Origin: Rhizodiscina lignyota
Taxonomy: Eukaryota; Ascomycota; Dothideomycetes; Aulographales; Rhizodiscinaceae
NCBI GenBank assembly: GCA_010015805.1
Contig: ML978126.1
Location: 248,001-312,000, forward strand
Length of the DNA: 64,000 nucleotides
Reading direction: 5' to 3'
Both the position numbers and the translations under genes were made by a program. Below the pieces are notes generated by a model. That model saw only the letters and a program-made list of their open reading frames with translations, was not told the DNA's origin and made no database searches. Shown piece after piece: positions 43,918 through 54,771 of the stretch. How positions within the stretch are numbered: position 1 is the stretch's first letter; the number at the start of each line of letters is the position of its first letter.

Positions 43918-45730
43918 ATGATAAGGAGAGAAGAACAGGGACCAGGTCATATGGCTTCAGGTCTTGTTGCAGATAATACTGATACGTCAACGATAGAGGT
44001 AGCAGGTCAAAAGAATCATCAGGAAGGCTCGAACGAGAGCGAGACAAGAAGTGAAGAAGATAAAAATGATATCACGAAAGAAATCGCAGAGATCGCAGAG
44101 GACCAGGATGTGGAAGTGCAGCGGACACCAACAAATTCATCCGAACCCGTATACAGCGCATTCACTCGACGAGAGAAGATCTTCATTGCCGTAATGGCAT
44201 CGCTTGGATCCTTTTTCTCGCCGTTCACCGGCAGCGTGTATCTTCCCGCAATCAATACACTCGCTGACCACTACCATACCTCCGTCTCGAACATCAATTT
44301 GAGTGTAACGACATACATGATCCTCCAAGGCACAGCACCAATGTTTACTGGTGACTTTGGAGACCGGTTTGGACGGCGTCCGGCGATTGTACTATGCTTC
44401 GTCATATATCTTGGCGCAAACATTGGTCTCGGAGTTCAGAACAGCTATGCTGCGTTGCTGGCTGTCAGGTGCGTTGACCCGTTGCCTTCCTGACTATCAT
44501 TTGCGTCCGGCTGATCTGGTGAAAAGATGCCTTCAGTCTGCCGGAAGCAGTGGCACCGTGGCACTGGCTCGTGGAGTCATAGCGGACGTTGTGACGCCTG
44601 CAGAACGTGGCTCATATCTCGGTTTCACCATGGCTGGCGTATCTCTCGCCCCGGCGATCGCACCCATCATTGGTGGTGCTTTGGCAGACTCACTCGGATG
44701 GCGCTCGATATTCTGGTTTTTGACGATCTTCACTGCTTGTTTCCTCCTGCCGTACATCTGCTTCATGCCCGAAACAAATCGGAAAATTGTCGGCGACGGA
44801 TCTATCCGTCCCACCAAGTGGTATCATGTGTCGTTGATGGACGTGCTCAGGAGTCGGCAAGAAAGCAACGAAACAGCTGCTTCGACTCAGAATGCATTGC
44901 CGAAGTCAAAGGTGAAGTGGTACAGTCTAGGCGGCCCATGGCGGACAATCAAGTTGTTTGGGGAATTCGACATCATCCTAATATCAATCGCTAATGCGTT
45001 CAACTTCGGGGCTCTGTATTGCCTGCTGACCAGCAATCCAGCCATATTTGGATCTTTGTATGGTTTCGATGACTTTAAAGTTGGCCTCTGTTACTTGTAA
45101 GTGTCATGCTGTAATTTCATCAGAGATATTTGCTCACCTGCTTCGTCAAGGCCATTAGGTGCAGGCTGCAGTGTGGCGGGCTTTGTAAATGGAAAACTGT
45201 TGGACTGGAACTGGCGACGTACCGCCAAAAAGAATAACTTACCGTATGACCGGAAAAGAGCACCCGATCTACGAAATTTTCCCGTTGAGAAAGCTCGTCT
45301 GCAGACACTTTTTCCTACTCTCGCGCCTGGACTTCTCGCTCTGTTGCCCTATGGTTGGGCTCTGCAGTACGGTGCGCCACTTCCGGTTCCACTGATTCTA
45401 CAATTTTTCTGTGGATACTCCCTCACATCGGCAAGCAACACTACGCAGAACCTGACGGTGGATCTGTTCCCAGGTATGGCTGCAACTGTGTCAGCAAACA
45501 ATAACTTGAGTCGCTGTTTGTTTGGAGCCGGATGCGCGGCAGTAATCAAACCGATGTTAGATAATATGGGCTGGGGATGGTGCTTCACGTTTATCACAAT
45601 CATTTGCGCTACACAATTTCCGTTGATGTGGTTTGAAATAAGATGTGGCCCTAAATGGAGAGAGGAGCGGCGACAGCGAGAGGAGAGGAAACAAAAAGAT
45701 AAACAGGCCAAGAAAGAGTTAAAGAAGTAG
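43918..45730 (+). CDS. MFS drug:H+ antiporter, DHA1 (Qdr/Aqr1-like)
   Basis: Exons 43918-44468, 44527-45096 and 45151-45730 give 566 residues. A second start at 43951 (Met-Ala-Ser-Gly) is equally possible. The N-terminal 75 residues are hydrophilic and acidic. Membrane segments start with Val-Tyr-Leu-Pro-Ala-Ile-Asn, and motif A reads Gly-Asp-Phe-Gly-Asp-Arg-Phe-Gly-Arg-Arg-Pro. The antiporter motif C is Gly-Val-Ser-Leu-Ala-Pro-Ala-Ile-Ala-Pro-Ile-Ile-Gly-Gly. These place it in the 12-helix DHA1 family near yeast Aqr1/Qdr/Dtr1, which export drugs, weak acids or amino acids. The extreme C-terminus is strongly basic and charged. It is in tandem with the sulfatase and convergent with the sugar transporter; the substrate is unknown. 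Confidence 0.88.
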
Positions 45731-46289
45731 AAAGATGTTGTCGCCGGATCTAATTGAAAATTCGTAGAGTTCAGAGAAGGCATAAGCAGGCGTTGAGGCA
45801 GAGGCAACCAACTTGACGATCCCGTCAGGAGTCGCATATGGCATTGTGGCATTTTCCAAGGCTTGAAAAGCACTGTACGGAATATGGAGACTATAATGTT
45901 TGTATTGATGAGGATGAGGATAGACGGTTGATCGGGACTGGGAGTCGTCTTTTCAGCCACCAGTGCGCACGGACCAAAGTTTATCCCCCAGCGAATGTCA
46001 GCATCGGAGCATCAATCTCCCAACCCCCTTTCACTCCACGCTCTGTATATTTCCCGTTCATCTCACGCGTGGATTCTGGAGGCCAAAGTTTAATTCGATA
46101 TGCTCATTCTGCGCCTCGCCTCTCGGTTTGCTTAATCGAACTGGTGTGTCCTTAATCCAGGAGCTCATCGTCACTCTCTTGACTTCCTACTGATCCTTCT
46201 ACGGATTGCACGACCGACGATGATTCTCCGCTGTCAAATGCAGTACAGATACGGTGATCTAACAAATCACTGTGCGTTCTTCTCTCCGA
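45731..46289. other. convergent intergenic region between two transporters
   Basis: These 559 bp lie between the ends of the DHA1 and the sugar transporter genes. They should hold both 3' untranslated regions. Only short frames occur. Confidence 0.45.
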
Positions 46290-48154
46290 CTACTCTAGCT
46301 CCTCGATATGTTCAGCGCCTCCTTTACCCTCAAGCACCTGCTTTCCGGAAACATTTGCTTTGTCGCCATCGAATAAGCGGGCAATTTCTTCAAGCGTGGG
46401 ACCCTTGGTTTCAACAAAAAAGAACCAGATGATGAGACACTCGAGCACGAGAATCGCAATATAGACGAAATAGAACTTCCAGGATAGGTGTTTCAAGCCA
46501 ATTGGATTCACTGATGATATTAGTGTAAGAGTTCTCACCAAAGACAAAATGAATCATACCGTATTGGTTAAAGACGGAGGCGAGCGCCTTGCAGGCGTAG
46601 AGTACCGCTATACCTTTGGCCCTGATGTTGAAGGGACAAATCTCTACCGAGTATGCTACAGTCAATCCTGGCCAAGCGAGACCAGCAGCGCCGTAGAACA
46701 AGAAAATCATTGCGACGACGGCTTTTCCGGCGCCAGGGTTTTGAGTTTGAGCATAGACTGCAGAGCATCCGGTCCAGACGGAAAAGGCGATGAGCATGCC
46801 AATCCCAGCACTCATGAACAGTGGACGCCTTCCAACCTTGTCCACGAAGAAACAGGCAATGAATGCTACGACAAATGACCAGATGGTTAAACAGCCATTG
46901 ATCTCAGCCTGAGTGCGCGAGTTGGTGATATTGATCGTATCCAGGATACTGTGCAAATAATACGAGACCAGGCCGTTTCCCGAGCATTGAGAGAAGAATG
47001 CTGTAAGCGCGATGAGCGATAGACGCTTCCTGTTGCCTGGGGTCTTGAAGAACTCCTGCCAGCCTCTCTTGGAGTTGACCTTCTCAAGTCGGATTGTCTC
47101 CTGGATTTCAGCAAACTCGGATATGACGAATCGGTCATTCGTATCACCAGCCGCATGATACTTCATGTAATCAGTGAATCTGAAGCCTGTATGCTGAATT
47201 TCACATACCTCGACCAAAACTTTCAACGCTTCGTCACCGCGATCTTTTGAGCACAGCCAACGAGGACTCTCCGGAAGAAGGAATACAAGCAGAAGTTGTA
47301 GTCCTGGCATCATGACTTGCAACGAGTTTGGAATACGCCAGCTGATATCTGTGGTATACTTGACGGTGCCAAACACCGTCCAGGCGGCAACGATTGCACC
47401 GATATACTGGACAATGAGTTGCCGCACGAACTTTTAAGAGCTTTGACCTACGTAGATGGCGTTGTACCTAACAGCTTGTTAGCATCTGTGTCTAAACTGA
47501 TGGCATTTGACGCACATTGTAGTAATCCTTCCTCTATGCTGGGGGTGCGCGAGCTCGACGACGAGAACCGGAGCGGAACCCTGGGAAATATTCGAACCCA
47601 AGCCGACGAGAAAACGACCGCCCACAAACATTCCATAATGGTTACTCGAAGGTACGACTGCTCGTCTTAGCATTGCAACATTTTCGCGGTTCGTTCAATT
47701 ACCTTGGACTACGGTCCCGACGAAGATTAGTACAACACCAATGCAGACGCCCACTCTCCTCCCCCAAAGGTCGGCGCAGTAGCTGCTGAATGGTAAAGCA
47801 GAGAGACCACCGAGATTATAGATGGCGTTCATCAAACCGAGGCGTGAACCGTCGGGGTGATTGTAGTCTAGGAATCAGTCAGCCATTCTATCGCTGGTTC
47901 ATTTCTGAAGGTCTCTTGCAGTTTTGCCATGGCAGCAGCGTTTGCAGGCCGTTGAGGAGACTGCTATCATATCCGTTTGTCGTAGCTGCGAGGAACAGAA
48001 TTGGTAACATCAAGTAGAGCTTTCGAAGCCCTTTGTGCTTCCACCATGTAACTTCTGGGTATTCTAAGCCGTGAAGATGCTCCTCCGCGTATACCTGGAG
48101 CTCTTCTGGCGCTGGCGCCTGCTCAGTACGGCCGCTAAATCCCTTCTCGTCCAT
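46290..48154 (-). CDS. MFS sugar transporter (hexose/lactose-permease type)
   Basis: Seven exons: 48154-47920, 47867-47703, 47657-47516, 47467-47452, 47406-47209, 47160-46560 and 46510-46290. They give 525 residues. Joined sequence shows Asn-Gly-Tyr-Asp-Ser-Ser-Leu, Tyr-Tyr-Asn-His-Pro-Asp-Gly-Ser, Trp-Gly-Arg-Arg, Pro-Glu-Ser-Pro-Arg-Trp-Leu, Asp-Lys-Val-Gly-Arg-Arg and Phe-Val-Glu-Thr-Lys-Gly-Pro-Thr-Leu-Glu-Glu-Ile, all typical of the sugar porter family with 12 helices. The first intron starts with GC, not GT, and the fourth exon is only 16 nt. Both are required to rebuild the conserved protein. It probably carries a mono- or disaccharide with protons across the plasma membrane; the substrate is unknown. 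Confidence 0.88.
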
Positions 48155-49489
48155 TGCCCAACGAGATACGAGAACCAATTGGAATATGGAAACGGGGAGA
48201 CAATGTGCAAAGAGTTGATATCGGGCACGCGTCGCGACCTTATTGATAGTCTCGAACGAACCCTTAATGCTTACCGCTGCATGTAGATCTTGGTATGTAT
48301 ACACTCGGCAGATCAATCGTTAGACCGGTTCAAAAGGGTAAATTCGAACCCCGCATAGACGAGAAGAGTTTGATTGCTTCCTTGGGCATGGAGGATTGTG
48401 CATGTTGCATCAATTCGCACTGCAACGGGTCTATCATGCCGTGGTGCTCGCAGATGGTACTGAAACAAGTCAGGTTGTACCCACATGATGCCCAGCCACA
48501 GTCTCCTTGCAAGCCTCCAGAGTACCGGCTGCGGGGACATTTACCCAAACAAATGAATGAATTGTTCGGCAAGTTTAATTGAACGTCTCCAGGTAATCCC
48601 CGAACCTTGAATGGCGTGCTACGTCCGTGATCATTCTCCCCGACCAACACTCGATCCTCCCCGGATCTGCACCAAAGTTTACAATATCGATTGGAAGAGG
48701 AAAGCCGGATAATTAAAACGGGCTTGTACATAACTCTTGGCACAAAAGAGAACAGAGCGGACTTACTGCCAAGACTCACGACAAGAGTGTGCTTCATGCA
48801 TGCTCAAATATCACATGGAATTGAGTGCTGTGGAGGTGTTTATTACTGATTCTTTCTGGAAAAGAAACAAACATGTCAAATTAAGCAAGCCAATACCCAA
48901 TTCAAATGGTCGGTTCGCTTGTACTGCCATCGAGGTGGTGAGAGGAGGAGCTGAGATACTTTCTTGCTCTTCAGAGGCTTATGATTTCCGAGTCATAGGC
49001 GGAAACGACAAGCGGAGACTGAACTGAGTCTAGGGCGATACTGTGGAGTCTTCATGCAAGCCTCATCCGCTTGGCAAACCAATGGAGGTAAAGAGATTGG
49101 CTTTAAAGAAATATCTGAGGTCAGGTGTGAACATTCTTAAGAGGCCGTACCAGGTTAGCCCCCTGCACGGCGGCTTGATGCCCGGCGGATGTTTAACTGC
49201 CGTATTCAGCTCTTTACCTGTGGCATGCGACCAACTCCTCTAAAGCAGTGAAGACGAGGGCCTTCTATCATTGGGAAATGGCTATATTTCCGGATAAATG
49301 CTGCATATGGCTTCGGATGAGGCTGGCTAAATTCTGTGAGAATAACTCGTGTCGACGGGCTGGTTTTACGTTCAATTAAAATACTGGCGGTATCAGAGAC
49401 ATTCTGCAGAGCTTGAGAGACACAATTAACCCCTTTTCCAGAGCAAGAAAGTAGCAGTAAACTTTTTGAATATTTTTTGATCCTAGATA
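48155..49489. other. divergent promoter gap with an unexplained Cys-rich frame
   Basis: These 1,335 bp lie between the sugar transporter and the dioxygenase start codons. A 155-codon ATG-led minus-strand frame at 48330-48797 holds nine cysteines but no signal peptide or known motif, and I do not call it a gene. The part before 49490 is A/T-rich, as expected of a promoter and leader. Confidence 0.35.
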
Positions 49490-50624
49490 ATGCCTGGCAC
49501 CATTGATGATCACTTCCATCTCTCTGAGGAACAGAGACAATTCTTCCTCGAGCACGGTTTCGTCAAGATTCCAGGATGCTTCTCGCGTGAAACAGCAGAA
49601 GCGTACACATCCACCATCTGGACGCGTCTAGGCGCATCCCCCACAGATAAGTCGACATGGCCCACCCAGAAGCTCAACATGCCTGGCCACACGCTCGTCA
49701 AGGTCGAGGACTTTGCTCCCAAAGCTTATGATGCGATTTGCGACGTCATCGGAGGAGAAGATCGATGGACAGACTGGTGCAAAGACTGGAAGGATGGCTT
49801 CATTGTCAACTTTGGGAGTCCAGACATGACACCGGACATGGACCTGGATGTAAGGACCCTTGACAACTGGCACAATGACGGCGACTGGTTTACCCATTTC
49901 CTGGATAGCCCAGAGCAAGCTCTGTTGGTAATCCCGCTCTTCAGTGATATTAAGCCGAAAGGAGGCGGGACGGTCATCTGCACCGATGGCATCAAACTCG
50001 TGGCACAAGAATTGGTGAGCTGTTCGACTGTCCAAGGCGGCCTAATACGCTAATCGATCCTTAGTACGATCATCCCGACGGAATGACACCATTTATGATG
50101 CCTCGTGGCACACCAGAGATTCCAAAGGAGAACCCAGAGCGAAGGAAAGTCTGGAATTCATGGGTACAGAACCCAGAATTGACCAGAGGCGAGACTTTCC
50201 ACGAAGCTACCGGCGAAGTGGGTGATGTATACTTGCTACATCCTTTCATGCTTCACTCCGCCTCGAGAAATCTTCTCCGTAATGTACGGATCATCACCAA
50301 CCCTCCAGTTGCTCTCAAAGAGCCGTTCAACTACAACAGAAAGGATCCAAGTGAGTATAGTCTTGTTGAACAGAAGACCTTGAGGGACTTGGGAAGGCCA
50401 GAGGGATTGCCAGAATGGAAAATCACAGCCCCCAGAGAGCGAATTACTCCAGCTCGAGTTGGCGTAAGTATGATCAATTATTTTCTGAAGTCTTGATGAC
50501 TGACGGCTTTTTACAGATGCAAGCAGAACTGAAGAGGAAGGAAATGGAAAGATTGAAGGCTCAAGGTCTTGCTGTTAATAACATCGCTGGCGCAAGGGTG
50601 CTTGAAGGCCAATATCCGTCGTGA
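49490..50624 (+). CDS. phytanoyl-CoA dioxygenase-like Fe(II)/2OG enzyme
   Basis: Exons 49490-50014, 50065-50463 and 50517-50624 encode 343 residues. The N-terminal Glu-Glu-Gln-Arg-Gln-Phe-Phe-Leu-Glu-His-Gly-Phe-Val-Lys-Ile-Pro-Gly opening is that of the PhyH family. The iron ligands are His128-x-Asp130 in Asn-Trp-His-Asn-Asp-Gly-Asp and a distal histidine in Tyr-Leu-Leu-His-Pro-Phe-Met-Leu-His. An arginine in Arg-Asn-Val-Arg-Ile-Ile is placed to bind 2-oxoglutarate. It should hydroxylate or oxidise an organic substrate using 2-oxoglutarate and O2. Fungal members act on fatty acyl groups or secondary metabolites, and the substrate here is unknown. There is no clear peroxisomal C-terminal tripeptide (ends Tyr-Pro-Ser). 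Confidence 0.88.
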
Positions 50625-50752
50625 TCCTTCGCACGTAATGACTCCCCTGAGAGCCCGACACTTTCCCGGCTGTATTTGATAGTAGACGGTTCGACCGCAA
50701 GTTTGCATCAACGTGGTAGTCCATCCCTTCGTCTCTCAGAGTATGATGCGTC

Positions 50753-52643
50753 TCATGAAGTAGCTCCGTGATGAGACACTCTGGCTTGCCCTGAGCCACC
50801 ATTGCGGGCAGACAAGTGTCGCGCGTGCCGAGCCGCTGTCTGTAAGTACCAAATGGCCATGTCGCCAGTGAATTTTAAGCCACAGCAAAAGCATACCCGC
50901 CAAGCTAGAGCAGTCCATTCCGTTCTATTGCGCGGCTGCCAAAGAGTAGCCCCATCGTATGGGGCGAAGAATAAGCCTGATCCAGTGAGGGCAGCACGAG
51001 CGACATTCCGCAGAACGACGAAGCGGAGCGGTACCATAAGCACACGAGAATAGTTCCCGACTGTATCCATGATACATGAGACTATGCTTGGTAGTGCTGG
51101 TGCAGGATAAAGCTGGGGAAGATAGACTGGCTGCTGGATAGACGATTGCCACGTGTGGGAATCCGGGTTTCGAAGATCTCTTCGGAGAACAGCGTTTGGA
51201 ACTGCAAACTCTTCTTCTTCAATGTCTATCTCCACCTCAAAGGATTGCTCTATCCTGTCAACAGAAGTGACGCGCACACCGGGAGCGATGCTGGAGTCGT
51301 CGAGCAAACGGGCCTCTCCGGCTGATATATACGCCCTGCTATCTTGCCTCAAGGGAGTCATAATCTCCAGAGCATCATATTTCGTTGGCGGAACCCATCT
51401 AAAAGCCCTGAATATACCAGTCATAGGTGATGTGATGACGCCAAGGAAGCTCCTTAGTATCTTGGACCTATACCAGATGTTGTCTTGCTCGTCCTTTTTC
51501 AACTTGAAACAGGATCTCTCCAACTCATTATACATAAGTCTCTCCATATAATGAGAAACACGGGTGTGTACCCACATCGAAGCCAGCGGAGAACAGACCA
51601 GACCATAAGCAAGCTTGATAATGTTTGGCCGCTGCTCAGATCCAAATATGAGTGCCAGGGTTGGATGTGGATTGAGATCCTGAAGAGAAGGGAGGAACCT
51701 GGTATGGGACACCAGACCAAGACCTTGGAGAGGCATCAAGATGAAAATTTGCATCTCAAAGAACTCCCAGAGCAGAGAAGTACTACACAGTTGCGTTAGC
51801 TTCTGATCACCATATAATTTTGATCAAACAATCGCATTTCTGTCTCTTGTGGCGACTCACACTTCGAAGAGGTATGGTGCTAGCTTGAAAAGGGCTTCAC
51901 GTATCCTGCGCGACTTGACTGAGGCAAGGATTAGGCGGTTCGTTGTCGTCGGTAGGTCCAACCAGTGCATTAGATTCACGGAGAATATGAACGTGAAGAC
52001 CGAGCGAGTATTGGGGTAGAAGAAAGCGGCAAATCCCAATTGTTGGTATTGAGATATCAGAATCTCCATAATGGTCATGCTCGGCGGATACTCCAAAACC
52101 TAAGCTTCTTAGCATAAAACAATTTGTTGCCTGTTGATATTGATGGTCTTACATAGAGTCTCTCGACAACCCGCATAGGCCATAGCTTCGCAGTGGACCA
52201 GATAGTACTTCCTATCAAGTACAAACATGTTCGAAATAGTGGCTCAACCGCGGCAAAAACTCGTGGAGAATCTGTCTCTGCTCGTGGGTGACGAAGGCGT
52301 GCTTCTGCAGCTTGCTCGTACTCTTTGCGTGCAATAACACCAATCGCAGCGAGGCAGTCATTGTAAGCAGCTCGTCTCGCTCTACCAAACTCTCGAGACA
52401 TTTCATTGACAGGATGCCCTTTTTCATCGTACTTTTGGACGTAGTCGATGTTAATTCCCCGTTGCACTTCACGGGAAGGTTCGCCAGTAGCACCAGGTGG
52501 GGGCCATTCTCCGGATTGTGGGACATCATCCGGCGGCTCGAAGGCAGAGCGGCCCTAAGATTGAGTTAAGAATTGGGAAATATATGGGAAAAGAGTTCAT
52601 GACTGACATGTGCCAGCTTCAGAAAGTTTGCTTGTCTACCCAT
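50753..52643 (-). CDS. unrecognised conserved-looking protein, 568 residues
   Basis: Exons 52643-52608, 52554-52153, 52099-51861 and 51782-50753 encode 568 residues; all four phases agree, and the introns are 53, 53 and 78 nt. The first exon codes for only 12 residues (Met-Gly-Arg-Gln-Ala-Asn-Phe). Features include an N-terminal Pro-rich part, helical middle segments with hydrophobic stretches (for example Met-Thr-Ile-Met-Glu-Ile-Leu-Ile, and Phe-Glu-Met-Gln-Ile-Phe-Ile-Leu-Met-Pro-Leu), an acidic Val-Glu-Ile-Asp-Ile-Glu-Glu-Glu-Glu stretch, and a C-terminal Ala-Trp-Arg-Val-Cys-Phe-Cys-Cys region. It is probably membrane-associated. I do not recognise the family. The gene is divergent from rrp9 with 285 bp between starts. 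Its end is 128 bp from the dioxygenase gene. Confidence 0.7.
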
Positions 52644-52928
52644 CAGGTTGGTAGGCACGTTGTTGAATATCTGGAGAGTCTTTCCCTGAGAGTATGGTTG
52701 TTAAGAGGGCGCATGATGAAAGAAGGAAAGAGAATTCTCTACTTTTTCATTGTGTTAACATAGCAGCTTCGACGCGTTGTGTTATCCAACCGCGACGCGC
52801 TAGTCCGCGCTTGTCGGCTGAATCACGGCAACTCGCGCTTAAATTTTTCGACGTTATGACGACCAACTCAGAAAAATTGCAAAATCATTAGCGCATCCAA
52901 TTCTGCGCTGCAGAGACCTTTGGAGACA
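52644..52928. promoter_or_regulatory. divergent promoter, unknown gene / rrp9
   Basis: These 285 bp separate two opposite starts. An RRPE-type element is listed separately. Several short ATG-led frames occur upstream of the minus-strand gene but all stop at once. Confidence 0.45.
52841..52849 (-). promoter_or_regulatory. RRPE-like element
   Basis: The minus strand reads GAAAAATTT, the core of the ribosomal-RNA-processing element (GAAAAWTTT) known from yeast promoters of ribosome-biogenesis genes. It lies 80 bp before the rrp9 ATG, a ribosome-biogenesis gene. A/T-rich matches are common by chance, so function is only inferred. Confidence 0.4.
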
Positions 52929-54746
52929 ATGTCTTCTTTTTTTACGACACCTGCATCCCAACGCAAACGAAAACGACAAGATTCTGGACCTTCTACTTCC
53001 ACAAAGCGTCAAATTACCGCCTCGTCTACCTCTAGAACACCAAACGAAAAATCACGACGAAATCGGTCAGAGTCAATTTCCGGCAGCGACCTTGACGATG
53101 AAGACGACCGAGATGATGTACGAAGTGTTTCAGAGTCCTCGGACGACGAGAACGAAAACGAGACAGCTGCAGAAAAGCGCCTACGTCTTGCCGAACAATA
53201 TCTAGAAAATATTCGTGCTGAAGTTGACGAGGCTGGCTTCGATGCAGCGGACGTTGACCAGGATATAATTACGCGACGATTGAAGGAGGATGTTGCAGAA
53301 TCGAAAGGCAAAGTCTACAGACACATCGCTTCGGCATTGGATGTTGAAAACGCGATTCAGACTTTCTTTCGAGCCGATCAACGCGACATTACAGCTCTAG
53401 CATGCTGTGCACCATATGCATACACAGTTGCAAAGGACAGGAGTATAGTAAAATGGGAGATTCCAGTTTCTACATCGTCAAAGCCATCACACAGTGGTGA
53501 CAATGGAGATGGAGAAGACATCGACAACGACGCTGCACCAGAGACACCGCATTCCGGTCCAAATTATACCCCTCCTCTACGACCGAAGAAACTCGCATTC
53601 TCTCGTGGCACACGGTCGAAACAAAAATCCTACATCGGCCATACAGCGGATATCCTCTGTGCTGCTGCATCCACTACTGGACGGTTCCTTGCCACAGGTG
53701 GCCTCGACCGAAGAATCGTGATCTGGGATGTCTCGACTACTTCGTCCCTGAAGCCTGTCAAGGTCTTCCCGCAGCACCGTGATGCTGTGACCGGCCTCGT
53801 ATTTCGAAGAGGTACAAATCAGCTGTATAGCTGTAGTAAAGACCGAACAGTGAAAGTTTGGAGTTTGGACGAATTAGCATACGTTGAGACTCTATTCGGA
53901 CATCAAGACGCTGTGGTAAACATCGCTGCGGGCTATAGGGAGCAATGTGTCAGTGTTGGAGCAAGAGACCGGACGGCAAGACTGTGGAAGGTTGGAGAAG
54001 AGACCCAACTGGTTTTTCGAGGTGGAGGCATTGCTGGAAAACAGAAGAATAAAGACAGAGGCCCAGACAAGGCAAAAGCGATGAGCCATCTCGACGAGAT
54101 CCCTCCTGAGGGACTGCACGCTGAAGGTTCCATTGACCGAGTTGCGCTTGTGGATGACGAGACCTTTGTTACAGGCTCCGACAGCGGTGCAATCAGCCTG
54201 TGGAGCATCCACAAGAAAAAGGCAGTTGCAGTGGTCCCTCTTGCACACGGCCTTGATCCACCAATAAAGCTGGAAGATGCTTTCGCAGAAGAAGACTTGG
54301 AAGGGAGGAAGGTTCCCGCCCCACCAGGTGCAAGATGGATTACAGCTTTGGCCACAATACCATACTCAGACATTGTGGTCAGCGGAAGTTGGGACGGCGC
54401 TGTCAGGATGTGGAGGGTCCGAGAAGATCGACGGGGTCTTGATGCCATTGGCGTCATTGGTAGCGCGTTGACAGCACGCGATGCAGATCAGAAATCGAAC
54501 GGTACTCAAGTTCAACGAAAAGCGGTCAAAGGTGTCATCAACGACATATGTGTCTTTGAAAAGGGAGAAAGAGCGAAAGATGGTGTCAAAGTCGTCATTG
54601 GCTTAAGCAATTCGCCTCGGCTTGGGCGATGGAGGTCCTTCGAAGGAAAGAGTACTGCTGTCGTCTTTGACATTTCGCAAAGGCGGCTAGAAATCATGGC
54701 AAATGGTATCAATGGCCATGCTGAGAAAGAAGAAAAGGCAGACTAG
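52929..54746 (+). CDS. rrp9: U3 snoRNP protein Rrp9 (U3-55K)
   Basis: A single exon of 605 residues. The start is the first ATG at 52929 (an upstream TTG extends the frame by three codons). The N-terminal 80 residues are basic then acidic and serine-rich, with Arg-Lys-Arg-Lys-Arg as a likely nuclear signal. A helical block Ala-Ala-Glu-Lys-Arg-Leu-Arg-Leu-Ala-Glu-Gln-Tyr-Leu is typical of Rrp9. Seven WD40 repeats follow, for example Gly-Gly-Leu-Asp-Arg-Arg-Ile-Val-Ile-Trp-Asp, Cys-Ser-Lys-Asp-Arg-Thr-Val-Lys-Val-Trp and Gly-Ala-Arg-Asp-Arg-Thr-Ala-Arg-Leu-Trp. Rrp9 binds the box B/C region of U3 snoRNA in the nucleolus and acts in 18S pre-rRNA processing. The stop is 25 bp from the convergent GGTase gene. 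Confidence 0.93.
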   Translation: MSSFFTTPASQRKRKRQDSGPSTSTKRQITASSTSRTPNEKSRRNRSESISGSDLDDEDDRDDVRSVSESSDDENENETAAEKRLRLAEQYLENIRAEVDEAGFDAADVDQDIITRRLKEDVAESKGKVYRHIASALDVENAIQTFFRADQRDITALACCAPYAYTVAKDRSIVKWEIPVSTSSKPSHSGDNGDGEDIDNDAAPETPHSGPNYTPPLRPKKLAFSRGTRSKQKSYIGHTADILCAAASTTGRFLATGGLDRRIVIWDVSTTSSLKPVKVFPQHRDAVTGLVFRRGTNQLYSCSKDRTVKVWSLDELAYVETLFGHQDAVVNIAAGYREQCVSVGARDRTARLWKVGEETQLVFRGGGIAGKQKNKDRGPDKAKAMSHLDEIPPEGLHAEGSIDRVALVDDETFVTGSDSGAISLWSIHKKKAVAVVPLAHGLDPPIKLEDAFAEEDLEGRKVPAPPGARWITALATIPYSDIVVSGSWDGAVRMWRVREDRRGLDAIGVIGSALTARDADQKSNGTQVQRKAVKGVINDICVFEKGERAKDGVKVVIGLSNSPRLGRWRSFEGKSTAVVFDISQRRLEIMANGINGHAEKEEKAD

Positions 54747-54771
54747 TATAGACAGCTAGAATCGAGCGATA

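Noticed and set aside
48320-48360. tRNA-like B-box (GGTTCGAATT on the minus strand)
   Set aside because: The last consensus base is wrong, no T-stem pairs around it, and no A box or acceptor stem fits.
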